This document shows, one piece after another, positions 17,487-25,178 of a DNA stretch of 64,000 bases. How positions within the stretch are numbered: the stretch's first letter is position 1; every line of letters starts with the position of its first letter. Where the stretch lies: positions 744,001-808,000 of the forward strand of contig NZ_JAFFJU010000002.1 in assembly GCF_016924655.1 (NCBI RefSeq), written 5' to 3'. Source of the DNA: Sphingomonas arenae. GTDB taxonomy: Bacteria; Pseudomonadota; Alphaproteobacteria; Sphingomonadales; Sphingomonadaceae. The notes beneath the pieces were generated by a model that worked only from the letters and a program-made list of their open reading frames with translations, was not told the origin of the DNA and ran no database searches. The translations under genes were made by a program, and so were the position numbers.

Positions 17487-17524
17487 TTTGCGGATCTGAC
17501 ACGATAGGCGACAGGGAGCACCTG

Positions 17525-17815
17525 ATGCACTTGTTCTCAGACCTTCGATTATTTGAAAAGCCTCCGAAGAAAGCTGGTTTCGCTAGTTTGCGGTGGATAG
17601 CGTGGCGCTTTCTCATGTATGGCGCCGCGTTCCTTGCATTTACCGCAGTATTCGCCGCCATTCACTATGTGGGAGGAGAGCCGATCTACTACAAAAATGA
17701 GGACCGCTATCTCACTTCAGCGGAGGCAAAGGACGGGTTCCTGATGTTCTTCTCCGCCGGTGGCTTATTCTTCATCCTTGGTCTTGCGGGCGTGCGGTTC
17801 ATACCTAGACCGTAG
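17525..17815 (+). CDS. AT-rich small membrane protein of unknown function
   Basis: 96 residues. There are two hydrophobic segments (about 25-45, MYGAAFLAFTAVFAAI, and 75-92, LMFFSAGGLFFILGLAGV) with a polar loop of Tyr, Lys and Asp between. AGGGAG precedes ATG 17525. Base composition is visibly lower in G+C than all neighbours, and codons such as TTA, AAA and GAA are used freely. The gene is bracketed by two copies of a REP-like hairpin, so it may have been acquired. No family recognised. Confidence 0.6.
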   Translation: MHLFSDLRLFEKPPKKAGFASLRWIAWRFLMYGAAFLAFTAVFAAIHYVGGEPIYYKNEDRYLTSAEAKDGFLMFFSAGGLFFILGLAGVRFIPRP

Positions 17816-17840
17816 CTGCGCAAACGTCGCCTCCCAACCA

Positions 17841-17866
17841 CGTCCGCTTTCCACCCGTAGCGGACG
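17841..17866. repeat. REP-like hairpin, copy 2 (right flank of AT-rich gene)
   Basis: The same CGTCCGC...GCGGACG hairpin as at 17461-17486, with three substitutions confined to the loop. Confidence 0.7.
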
Positions 17867-18093
17867 TTCACTCAACCCTTGAACAATAGGAATTCGCCTG
17901 CTTCGCTTAAGGAGGCGGCGCTGCCGTTCGGCTCATTCTCATCGCGACCCTCCTCTTGCCGCGAGCGAGCAGTCGAACTGGTGACCGAGCCACTGCAGCC
18001 GCGCCGAACAGCGCCACGACCGTGAACATTGTGAACATTCGATCCCGGTGCCTTTGCCCGTCCCGCGCGTTTGGTGCGTGAAGGAGAGCGAAC

Positions 18094-18495
18094 ATGCAGC
18101 AGAACGATGGCACCCAGGGCGGCGGGCTTGGCGAGAAGCAACTCGCCGCTGCGAACGCCGAGAACGAAGACGCCTTCGCCGGCTCGGCCGACCCGTCCGG
18201 CGGTGAGCTCGACGACGTCGAGTTCAGCAACGAACATCCGCTGAGCAGCCCTGGCGAGCTCGCCGGCACCGCCGACCAGGCGATCGCCCGCGAGATCGCG
18301 GCCCTTGGCCCCGCCGACGGCAGCCTCGCCGATGCTGCCGGAACGCAGGGCGGCGCGAGCACGGATACTATCGGTGACGCGATCGGGGCGGCCGCCGGCA
18401 TGGACGTCGGCTCGGGCACGCCGGGCGACACCAGCGAGCTGCGCAGCGACAACATGAACGCTCAGCGCAACACGCTCCCGGTCGACGGGCAATAG
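18094..18495 (+). CDS. Acidic low-complexity protein of unknown function
   Basis: 133 residues, rich in Asp, Glu, Gly, Ala and Ser, with no hydrophobic core and almost no aromatic residues, so it is probably largely disordered. GAAGGAG precedes the ATG. It lies among small stress-type genes and just before the flavoprotein gene. No family recognised; similar acidic disordered proteins in sphingomonads are often stress-induced, but that is inference. Confidence 0.6.
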   Translation: MQQNDGTQGGGLGEKQLAAANAENEDAFAGSADPSGGELDDVEFSNEHPLSSPGELAGTADQAIAREIAALGPADGSLADAAGTQGGASTDTIGDAIGAAAGMDVGSGTPGDTSELRSDNMNAQRNTLPVDGQ

Positions 18496-18536
18496 CCAGC
18501 ACTGGCGGGGCGGCGCCGTTGCGCTAAGGCAGCGCG

Positions 18537-19721
18537 ATGCCGCCCCGCCTCGAGACCTACGACGCCATCATCCTCGGCGCAGGCGGCGCCGGACTCATGT
18601 GCGCGGGCGTTGCGGGGCAACTCGGCAAGCGCGTGCTGCTGCTCGACCATGCCGATGCGCCCGGCAAGAAGATCCTCATCTCCGGCGGCGGCCGCTGCAA
18701 CTTCACCAACATCCATGCCGCGCCCGACCGCTACTGGTCGGCCAACCCGCACTTCGCGGTCTCGGCGCTGGCCCGCTACACCGCCCGCGACTTCCTCGAC
18801 CTGGTCGAAAGCCACCGCATCGCGTGGCACGAGAAGACGCTTGGCCAGCTCTTCTGCGACGGCTCTGCCCGGCAGATCGTCGACCTGCTGCTCGCCGAAT
18901 GCGCCAAGGGGGACGTCACCCTCCGTCTCTCTTCACCCTTCCGCGACATCGACCATGCCGACGGCCGGTTTCGCATCACCGCTGGCGACACGCTAGGCGA
19001 AGCGCCCGCCCTCGTTATCGCCACGGGTGGCCCGTCCATCCCCAAGCTCGGCGCGACCGGCTTCGCCTACGACCTCGCCCGCCGCTTCGGCCTCAGGGTA
19101 GTGGAGCCCCGACCCGCCCTCGTTCCCCTGACCCTCGGCGGGGAAGAGGCCCTGTTCCGCACGCTCTCTGGTGTCGCCGCCCCCGTCGAGGCACGCTGCG
19201 GCCCCGCCACCTTCCGGGAAGCCGCGCTCTTCACCCATCGCGGCCTGTCCGGTCCCGCCATTCTCCAGGTCAGCAGCGCCTGGCGCCACGGCCAGCCGGT
19301 CGCCATCGACTTTCTGCCGGACGAGCCTGCCGGCTGGCTGGCCGCGGCCAAGCGTGAGCGCCCCCGCGCCCAGTTCGCGACCCAGCTCAACACCCGCCTG
19401 CCCGCTCGCCTCGCCGAGGCACTCACCGAACGCCTCGCCCTCACCGGCGAGCTCGGCAACCTCCCTGACCGCAAGCTGGCTGAAGCCGAGGAGCGCCTAC
19501 GCGACTGGCGCTTCCACCCCAATGGGACGGAGGGCTTCACCAAGGCCGAGGTCACCCTTGGAGGCATCTCGACGGACGCGCTCTCCTCCCGCACCATGGA
19601 AGCGCGCAAGGTCCCTGGCCTCTACGCCATCGGCGAGGCGGTGGACGTCACCGGGTGGCTCGGCGGCTACAATTTCCAGTGGGCCTGGGCCAGCGGCTGG
19701 GCAGCCGCGCAGGCGCTCTGA
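18537..19721 (+). CDS. NAD(P)/FAD-dependent oxidoreductase, HI0933/BaiN family
   Basis: 394 residues. The FAD-binding Rossmann motif GAGGAGLMCA lies at the N-terminus, followed by the family signature GKKILISGGGRCNFTN. The C-terminal GLYAIGEAVDVTGWLGGYN is the second FAD contact and ends typical HI0933 proteins. Members are flavoprotein reductases of unclear substrate, some acting on steroid or bile-acid enones. The length fits. It appears monocistronic. Confidence 0.88.
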   Translation: MPPRLETYDAIILGAGGAGLMCAGVAGQLGKRVLLLDHADAPGKKILISGGGRCNFTNIHAAPDRYWSANPHFAVSALARYTARDFLDLVESHRIAWHEKTLGQLFCDGSARQIVDLLLAECAKGDVTLRLSSPFRDIDHADGRFRITAGDTLGEAPALVIATGGPSIPKLGATGFAYDLARRFGLRVVEPRPALVPLTLGGEEALFRTLSGVAAPVEARCGPATFREAALFTHRGLSGPAILQVSSAWRHGQPVAIDFLPDEPAGWLAAAKRERPRAQFATQLNTRLPARLAEALTERLALTGELGNLPDRKLAEAEERLRDWRFHPNGTEGFTKAEVTLGGISTDALSSRTMEARKVPGLYAIGEAVDVTGWLGGYNFQWAWASGWAAAQAL

Positions 19722-19749
19722 TTCCAAGGTCCGTTCGTCGCTACACGCC

Positions 19750-19775
19750 GGAAACAGGGGCGGTTCATGGGCGTT
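19750..19775 (+). promoter_or_regulatory. EcfG-type stress promoter before the ferritin-like gene
   Basis: GGAAAC (19750-19755), a 16-base spacer and CGTT (19772-19775). Apart from one extra A this matches GGAAC-N16/17-CGTT. The ATG is 50 bases downstream, with AGGAGGAG between. Confidence 0.5.
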
Positions 19776-19824
19776 ACCTCTCCAACGGCCACCCCCTCAT
19801 GGCCGTCATCAGGAGGAGTGTACA

Positions 19825-20334
19825 ATGGACCAGGGCCAAAGCAGCCAGGCAACCGGCACGCGCGACGAAACCTACGACATCATCGCCGTCGTCTATCACG
19901 CGCTCCAAGGCGCTGAAAATTGCCAGACCTACATGCAGGACGCCTCGAGCCGCCAGGAGCTGCGCCAGTTCTTCGAGCGCGCCTGTGACATGCAGCGTCA
20001 GCTCGCCGACGAGGGCAAGCGCCTGCTGCATGATCAGCTGATGCAGGGCGGAAGCTCCGGCGGCGGAAGTGCGTTCAGCCAGTTCGGATCGGGCGGCAGC
20101 GCCGGGATGGGCAGCAGCCAGGGCATGAGCAGCGGCGGCGACCAGTTCGGCTCCAGCGGCGGCAGCATGGGCGGCTCGCAGGACATGAGCAGCCAGGGCA
20201 TGGGCAGCACCGCCGGTCTCGGCCGCGACGTGGGCAACGACCCGCAGTCGGAGCAGTTCGGCCAGAGCCCGTCAGGGCAGGGCCAGCGCCACACGGAGAT
20301 GAACACCGGCGGCGGCGGAACCTCGAGCTTCTGA
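19825..20334 (+). CDS. Small helical protein with Gly/Ser/Met/Gln-rich tail
   Basis: 169 residues. Residues 15-75 (ETYDIIAVVYHALQGAENC onward) form a helical region. Residues 76-169 are low-complexity GGS, MGSS and QG repeats ending TGGGGTSSF. The helical part resembles small ferritin-like or stress proteins in which one helix pair handles redox or oligomerisation, but no metal ligand set can be assigned. AGGAGGAG precedes the ATG. A candidate EcfG promoter lies upstream and a terminator follows. Confidence 0.65.
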   Translation: MDQGQSSQATGTRDETYDIIAVVYHALQGAENCQTYMQDASSRQELRQFFERACDMQRQLADEGKRLLHDQLMQGGSSGGGSAFSQFGSGGSAGMGSSQGMSSGGDQFGSSGGSMGGSQDMSSQGMGSTAGLGRDVGNDPQSEQFGQSPSGQGQRHTEMNTGGGGTSSF

Positions 20335-20384
20335 CGTCGGAATCGACCTCCCCCGCGCGGCGGGGAGGCCAGCCTTACAGGGAA

Positions 20385-20412
20385 GAGCGTCGGGCGACCG
20401 GCGCTCTTTCTT
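20385..20412 (+). terminator. Terminator after the Gly/Ser-rich protein gene
   Basis: GAGCGTCGG/CCGGCGCTC stem (one G-U pair), loop GCGA, then TTTCTTTC. Confidence 0.75.
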
Positions 20413-20598
20413 TCAGTGCCGGGACTGGCTTTCTCGCGCGGCTTCCTGCTCTGCTTCGACCGCCTTCTGGTGGCTTTCGATCGCCGTGTCGATCAGCATG
20501 GCGAGCGAGCGGGTCTGCCGGGTCTTCATCGCCAGTTCGATGCTGTCGCGCTCATGTGTGCGAAAACGCCGCGCGCGATATTGAGGACTGAGTTCCAT
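20413..20598 (-). CDS. Short charged helical protein of unknown function
   Basis: 61 residues from ATG 20598. It is rich in Arg, Glu and Ala, without membrane segments, and ends HQKAVEAEQEAARESQSRH, a likely coiled coil. The ribosome binding site is poor. The candidate EcfG promoter at 20608-20633 would start transcription close to this ATG, so translation may be leaderless, or may begin at an internal ATG (20529). A GTG at 20625 is also possible. No family recognised. Confidence 0.45.
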   Translation of the reverse strand: MELSPQYRARRFRTHERDSIELAMKTRQTRSLAMLIDTAIESHQKAVEAEQEAARESQSRH

Positions 20599-20607
20599 GG
20601 CCCGGTC

Positions 20608-20633
20608 AACGCCCGTGCGGCCCACCCGTTTCC
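20608..20633 (-). promoter_or_regulatory. EcfG-type stress promoter on the minus strand
   Basis: On the minus strand, GGAAAC (20633-20628), a 16-base spacer and CGTT (20611-20608). It has the same form and spacing as the site at 19750, and points at the small 20413-20598 gene. Confidence 0.45.
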
Positions 20634-20664
20634 GCGAAATCGATGTTTCATCAACCCCAAGCGC

Positions 20665-20693
20665 TTGACCTGCCGCAGATTCTTTCGCTTAGT
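20665..20693 (+). promoter_or_regulatory. Promoter of the Trp-attenuated operon
   Basis: TTGACC (20665-20670), a 17-base spacer and CTTAGT (20688-20693). The -10 is weak. The predicted start, seven bases on, is at 20700, exactly the first base of the leader-peptide GTG, implying a leaderless leader ORF. Confidence 0.5.
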
Positions 20694-20699
20694 GGAGCC

Positions 20700-20804
20700 G
20701 TGACGCAGACCGCACTCACCTCCGCCGCATGCGCGACCCCGATCGCAGCCGTGGCCGTGCGCTGGTGGCGTTGGCAGCCCGAGCCCTTCGGCGTGCCTGC
20801 CTAG
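20700..20804 (+). CDS. trpL: Trp leader peptide (attenuation)
   Basis: A 34-residue ORF from GTG to TAG. Trp codons stand at positions 22, 23 and 25 (VRWWRWQP), in a window where Trp is otherwise rare. GGAG is only two bases from the GTG, too close for normal initiation. With the promoter at 20665-20693 the transcript would begin on the GTG itself, as reported for the leaderless trpL of Sinorhizobium meliloti. Just after the Trp codons, GGCAG (20773-20777) can pair with CTGCC (20797-20801) as the pause hairpin. CGGCG (20789-20793) can instead pair with CGCCG (20839-20843) as the antiterminator. Ribosome stalling at the Trp codons would favour the antiterminator. Confidence 0.8.
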   Translation: MTQTALTSAACATPIAAVAVRWWRWQPEPFGVPA

Positions 20805-20834
20805 ACTCGCGTCTTTCGACCCGTGTTTCAGCCA

Positions 20835-20861
20835 AGCCCGCCGGTTCCGGTGGGCTTTTTT
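20835..20861 (+). terminator. Attenuator terminator of the DAHP synthase-trpE-trpG operon
   Basis: AGCCCGCCGG (20835-20844) pairs with CCGGTGGGCT (20847-20856, one G-U), followed by six T residues. Its 5' arm also pairs with the antiterminator segment around 20788-20796, so the two structures exclude each other. Confidence 0.85.
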
Positions 20862-20894
20862 CTTGCCCTCTCCTTTCACGAAAGCAGCCGTCCG

Positions 20895-21908
20895 ATGATC
20901 ATCGTTCTCAGTCCCAACGCCCCCGCGGACAGTGCCGAGCGCCTGCTTGGCCGAATCAAGGACGCCGGCCTGCAACCCTTGCACATGCCTGGGACGGAGC
21001 GTGTTGTCCTCGGCGCGCTCGGTGACGAGCGGATCCTGGCCGAACTCGCGCTCGACAGCGACCCGGACGTGGAGTCCGTCAAGCCGATCCTCGCTCCCTA
21101 CAAGCTCGTCAGCCGGGAGCTTCATCCCCACGATACGGTGGTGGACGTCGGCGGTGTGCCCGTAGGCGGCTCGGCTCTGGCCGTTATCGCCGGCCCGTGC
21201 GCCGTGGAGACGCAGGACCAGCTCTTCGCCAGCGCCAAGGCGGCACAAGATTCCGGCGCCACCATCCTGCGTGCGGGCGCGTACAAGCCGCGCACCAGCC
21301 CCTACGGCTTCTCCGGGCACGGTCCCGCTGGCCTCACGATCCTTCGCGAAGTTGCCGACGACCTCGGCATGCCAGTGGTGACGGAAGTGATGGACACGGC
21401 CGACATCGATGCCGTCGCGGACCACGCCGATGCGCTCCAGATCGGCGCCCGCAACATGCAGAATTTCGCCCTGCTCCGCGCGGTAGGCGCTGCGGGCCGC
21501 CCCGTCCTGCTGAAGCGCGGTCCGGCCGCGAAGATCGAGGAATGGCTGCTCGCCGCCGAATATCTCATGGCCGCCGGTAACGATCAGGTCATCCTCTGCG
21601 AACGCGGCATCCGCACCTTCGAGACTGCGACCCGCAACACGCTCGACCTCAATGCCGTGCCCTATGTGAAGAGCAAGACCCACCTGCCCATCGTCGTCGA
21701 CCCGTCCCATGGCACCGGCATCCGCGACCTGGTCCCGCCGATGGCGCTGGCGGGCGTCGCGTGCGGCGCGGATGGCCTGATGGTCGAGGTTCACTGCAAT
21801 CCGCCCAAGGCGCTCTCGGACGGCGCCCAGTCGCTCTTCCCCGCCCAGTTCGCCGAGCTGATGCGCACCCTGAGACCGGTGGCCGCGGCGGTCGGCCGGA
21901 CGCTCTGA
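20895..21908 (+). CDS. aroF: 3-deoxy-7-phosphoheptulonate (DAHP) synthase, class I beta (Thermotoga-like)
   Basis: 337 residues. An N-terminal ferredoxin/ACT-like segment (1-80) precedes the barrel. Barrel motifs are [46 protein letters not shown] and VDPSHGTG, all of the AroA-I-beta type that resembles KDO8P synthase. It condenses PEP and erythrose-4-phosphate, the first shikimate step. The start sits 33 bases after the attenuator, and its stop overlaps the trpE start (TGATG). Placing this enzyme under a Trp attenuator is notable. Confidence 0.93.
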   Translation: MIIVLSPNAPADSAERLLGRIKDAGLQPLHMPGTERVVLGALGDERILAELALDSDPDVESVKPILAPYKLVSRELHPHDTVVDVGGVPVGGSALAVIAGPCAVETQDQLFASAKAAQDSGATILRAGAYKPRTSPYGFSGHGPAGLTILREVADDLGMPVVTEVMDTADIDAVADHADALQIGARNMQNFALLRAVGAAGRPVLLKRGPAAKIEEWLLAAEYLMAAGNDQVILCERGIRTFETATRNTLDLNAVPYVKSKTHLPIVVDPSHGTGIRDLVPPMALAGVACGADGLMVEVHCNPPKALSDGAQSLFPAQFAELMRTLRPVAAAVGRTL

Positions 21909-23401
21909 TGCCACTCGCCACCGCCACCCGGCCGGCCGAGGCCCGCGTGCTCCAGCGGCGCCTCGGTGCGCCGATTGATCCGCTCGCGCTCTATGCCGCC
22001 CTTTCCGACCATGGGCGGCGAGCAGACACGGCGTTGTTCGAAGGCAGCGATGGCCTCACCCTGCTAATGGCTCGCGCGGCCGTGCGGGCGGAATGCCGGG
22101 GCGGCACGATCGAGTACACTGCACTGACGGCTAATGGCCACGCCCTGCTGGCAGCGCTGGGTGGGGGCGAGCGGCTGCAACTCCAGTTCGACCCGCCCGG
22201 CACGCTGGACGCCGAAGAGCGACTGCTCGCCCCGGCTCCGCTCCATGCCGTCCGCTCACTGCTTCAGGCGGCGCTTCCACCTGCAGCCGACCCATTCGGC
22301 GTCCTCGCGCTCGGCGTCATCGGCTTCGACCACGCGGGCTTCGGCGAGGACATGCCGCCGCAGCAGCCGAACGCCGCCGGCTTCCCCGACTATCTGTTCT
22401 GGATCCCGGACGAACTCGTGCTGTTCCAGCCCGGTGCCGCGCCCCGCCTGATCTGCACCGCGTTTGGCGGAGAGGAGCGGCACTACCATGACGCCGCCGG
22501 CCGACTGGACCGCCTGCTGACGGCTTCGGCGGACGTGAAGCCGCTTGCGCCACCGTCGCCGCCCGGCCCAGCTCCCGTCATCTCGACCGATCTCGATGAT
22601 CCGGCCTATCGCGCCGTTGTTGAGCGTTGTCAGCAGGCGATCGCCGCCGGCGAAGTCTACCAGATCGTGCCCAGCCGCACCTTCTCCGCGCCCTGCCCGG
22701 ACCCGCTCGCCGCCTACCAGCGTCTCCGCATGGTCGAGACGAACGGCTACCGCTTCTTCGTCGCCGCGCCGGAGACGACCCTGCTCGGTGCCAGTCCCGA
22801 GACCTCCGTCCGCCTGTTCCGCGAAGAGGGCGCGCTCACCGTCGAGGTCAAGCCGATCGCCGGCACTCGCCCGCGCGGCGCAACACCGGACGAAGACGAC
22901 CGGCTGGAGGCCGAGATGCGCCTCGATGCCAAGGAACTGGCCGAACACATGATGCTGGTGGATCTCGCCCGCAACGACGTCGCGCGGATCAGCCTACCGG
23001 GCACCCGGCGAGTGTCCCGGCTCCTCACCGTCGAGCGCTACGCCCGCGTGATGCATCTGGTCTCTTCGGTGACCGGTCGGCTCGCCATCGGGTTCGACGC
23101 CTTCGACGCGCTGGCGGCCTGCCTTAATGTCGGCACGCTGACCGGCGCTCCCAAGGTCCGCGCCATGCAGCTGCTGCGTGAACTCGAGGCCACGGGCCGT
23201 GGCCCTTATGGCGGAGCGATCGGCTGGGTGAACGGCGCGGGCCTGATGGACACGGCCGTTGTGATCCGGTCCGCGCTGGTCCACGAGGGGATTGCGACCG
23301 TCCGTGCGGGAGCGGGCGTGGTTCAGGACAGCCTGCCCCAGGCGGAAGCCGACGAAACCCGCCGCAAGGCCAGTGCCCTCCTGGGAGTCCTGACCCAATG
23401 A
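21908..23401 (+). CDS. trpE: Anthranilate synthase component I
   Basis: 497 residues. The chorismate-binding domain is complete: IPSRTF-like QIVPSRTFSA, FFVAAPETTLLGASPE, VKPIAGTRPRG, DLARNDVARI, GTLTGAPKVRAM and GAIGWVN. It makes anthranilate from chorismate with ammonia supplied by TrpG. The upstream frame is open, but ATG 21908 overlaps the previous stop by one base and gives a normal TrpE N-terminus. It is coupled to trpG by a 4-base overlap. Confidence 0.95.
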   Translation: MPLATATRPAEARVLQRRLGAPIDPLALYAALSDHGRRADTALFEGSDGLTLLMARAAVRAECRGGTIEYTALTANGHALLAALGGGERLQLQFDPPGTLDAEERLLAPAPLHAVRSLLQAALPPAADPFGVLALGVIGFDHAGFGEDMPPQQPNAAGFPDYLFWIPDELVLFQPGAAPRLICTAFGGEERHYHDAAGRLDRLLTASADVKPLAPPSPPGPAPVISTDLDDPAYRAVVERCQQAIAAGEVYQIVPSRTFSAPCPDPLAAYQRLRMVETNGYRFFVAAPETTLLGASPETSVRLFREEGALTVEVKPIAGTRPRGATPDEDDRLEAEMRLDAKELAEHMMLVDLARNDVARISLPGTRRVSRLLTVERYARVMHLVSSVTGRLAIGFDAFDALAACLNVGTLTGAPKVRAMQLLRELEATGRGPYGGAIGWVNGAGLMDTAVVIRSALVHEGIATVRAGAGVVQDSLPQAEADETRRKASALLGVLTQ

Positions 23402-23964
23402 ACCGACCCGTCCTGCTGATCGACAATCTCGACAGCTTCACCTTCAACCTGGTCGAGAGCCTCAAGCGGCTCGGTCATCCCACCCGCGTCGTCCGCAACC
23501 GGATCGGCGCGGGCGAGGCGCTTGCGCAGGCCGAGTCCAACGACGCCGCGATTCTCCTCTCGCCTGGCCCTGGCGGCCCGGAGGAAGCGGGCTGCTGCCT
23601 GGAGCTTATCGCTCGCGCCAAGGGTCGTGTCCCGGTGATCGGTATCTGCCTTGGCCACCAGGCGATCGTGAAGGAAGCCGGCGGCAAGGTCAGCCGTGCC
23701 GACGAGCCGGTGCACGGCAAGACCACCGTCCTGCGCCACGACGGTCATGGACCCTTCGTGGGACTGCCGAACCCCATCGCAGTCGGTCGCTATCACAGCC
23801 TCGCCACCCGCGACCTGCCCGATCGCTTCACGGTCCATGCGCGCGTCGGCGACATGGTCATGGCCTTCAGCGATCCGGTCGCCCGGCAGGCTGGGCTCCA
23901 GTTCCATCCGGAGTCCATTTTGACGACGCACGGCGACGCCATGCTCTGCAACCTGCTGAACTGA
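23398..23964 (+). CDS. trpG: Anthranilate synthase component II (glutamine amidotransferase)
   Basis: 188 residues, a class I amidotransferase. The triad is Cys84 (GICLGHQ), His170 and Glu172 (FHPES). LLSPGPGGP is the oxyanion-loop signature. It hydrolyses glutamine and delivers ammonia to TrpE. Where many relatives have trpD-trpC next, here an unrelated membrane protein follows after 40 bases, so the operon ends at anthranilate. The possibility that the gene also serves as PabA cannot be excluded by sequence. Confidence 0.94.
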   Translation: MNRPVLLIDNLDSFTFNLVESLKRLGHPTRVVRNRIGAGEALAQAESNDAAILLSPGPGGPEEAGCCLELIARAKGRVPVIGICLGHQAIVKEAGGKVSRADEPVHGKTTVLRHDGHGPFVGLPNPIAVGRYHSLATRDLPDRFTVHARVGDMVMAFSDPVARQAGLQFHPESILTTHGDAMLCNLLN

Positions 23965-24004
23965 GCCGGTTGCGAGCGTCCTTCGCCTCGGCCAAGCGAT
24001 TCAC

Positions 24005-24565
24005 ATGACTACCGCGGAAACTCTGTTCGGCTGCGGTTACGGCGCCGCCGCCCTGCTGGCGCTTGCGGCTGCCCGGCGCCGCCGCTCGGACGGCTCACGG
24101 GAGGCCTGGGCGTGGCTGCTAGTCGCGCTTGCGCTCGCGACCTTTGCGCTCCTGCGCTTCACCGCCATTCACGAGGACGCCGTCGCCGCTATCCGCGCGG
24201 TCGCCCGGCAGGACGGCTGGTACGAGCAGCGCAAGCTGCTCCAAGGGGCGCTGCTCGAATTTCTGGTGATCGCGGCCGGCGTGGTGATCGTCCTGTTCGC
24301 GCTCGGCGTCCACTTCCTGCGCCCGGCTATCCTGACGGCGAGCACCGGCGTCGCGCTGCTGGCGATGCTCTCGCTGGCGCGGGCCATGTCGTTCCACCGC
24401 CTGGACTACGTCCTTCAGCGACAGATCGGCCCGCTCAACCTCGCGCAATATGAAGAGCTGGTGCTTCTGCTCTTCACCGGCGGCGCCGCCCTGTTTGCCG
24501 CCACGAAAAAGGGCGCGGCCGATGACGACCGCGCCCCTGAAATCTCGCAAGCCGAAGAGGCTTAG
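24005..24565 (+). CDS. Membrane protein of unknown function
   Basis: 186 residues with four hydrophobic helices (about 8-24, 35-53, 82-102 and 106-124) and a possible fifth near 148-165. A basic cluster ([10 protein letters not shown]) follows the first helix. The C-terminus is charged and overlaps the rplQ stop by 4 bases. The region coding residues about 169-177 doubles as the rplQ terminator on the other strand. No family recognised. Confidence 0.7.
   Translation: MTTAETLFGCGYGAAALLALAAARRRRSDGSREAWAWLLVALALATFALLRFTAIHEDAVAAIRAVARQDGWYEQRKLLQGALLEFLVIAAGVVIVLFALGVHFLRPAILTASTGVALLAMLSLARAMSFHRLDYVLQRQIGPLNLAQYEELVLLLFTGGAALFAATKKGAADDDRAPEISQAEEA
24506..24536 (-). terminator. Terminator of rplQ, embedded in the opposite coding region
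   Basis: On the minus strand GGGCGCGG and CCGCGCCC form an 8-bp stem followed by TTTTT. It lies inside the 3' end of the convergent membrane-protein gene. Confidence 0.75.
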
Positions 24566-24981
24566 GCCGCCTCCAGCTCCTCGTCGCTCAGCACCGGACC
24601 CGAGTCCTGGCCCTTGGCGCTGACGTCGCGGTCGACGAACTCGATGATCGCCATCGGCGCGGCGTCCGACTGGCGAATGCCGGCCTTGACCACGCGGGTG
24701 TAGCCGCCGTTGCGCTCCGCGTAGCGCGGGCCGATCACGTCGAACAGCTTCACCAGCTGCGCGTCGTCGAGCAGGCGGGCATGGGCCAAGCGGCGATTCG
24801 ACAGGCCTCCCTTCTTGGCCAGCGTCACCAGCTTCTCGGTATAGGGCCGAAGCTCCTTCGCCTTGGCGAGGGTCGTGGTGATCTGCTCATGCTTGATGAG
24901 GGCGGCAGCCATGTTGCGGAACAGGGCCGCACGGTGGCTGGAGGTACGCTGCAGCTTACGGCCGCCGACGCGATGGCGCAT
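24562..24981 (-). CDS. rplQ: 50S ribosomal protein L17
   Basis: 139 residues. [17 protein letters not shown] is the invariant L17 start; the upstream in-frame extension is rejected because of it. The C-terminus has a normal alphaproteobacterial acidic tail. It stands alone with its own terminator and presumably its own promoter in 24982-25178. In most bacteria it directly follows rpoA, which here lies about 12 kb away on the same strand. Confidence 0.96.
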   Translation of the reverse strand: MRHRVGGRKLQRTSSHRAALFRNMAAALIKHEQITTTLAKAKELRPYTEKLVTLAKKGGLSNRRLAHARLLDDAQLVKLFDVIGPRYAERNGGYTRVVKAGIRQSDAAPMAIIEFVDRDVSAKGQDSGPVLSDEELEAA

Positions 24982-25178
24982 GTCTTCTTCTCCGTTCGTC
25001 AGGGCCCCGTATGAGGTAAGCCCAGCCAGGCGGTGGTTCGGGGCACCGCCATTACCCCTAAGCACAACGGCGAGCCCCCGGCCGGCCGCACACGAGCGCC
25101 CCTCAACCCGAAAGCCACACCCGAGTCAAGAGGAAGCGAACCACTGCAACCACTTGCGCCGGCAGCCATTGAGCCGCG

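Noticed and set aside
18000-18100. A minus-strand ORF (17872-18492) opposite the acidic protein.
   Set aside because: The plus ORF has a strong ribosome binding site and typical composition; the minus frame has neither.
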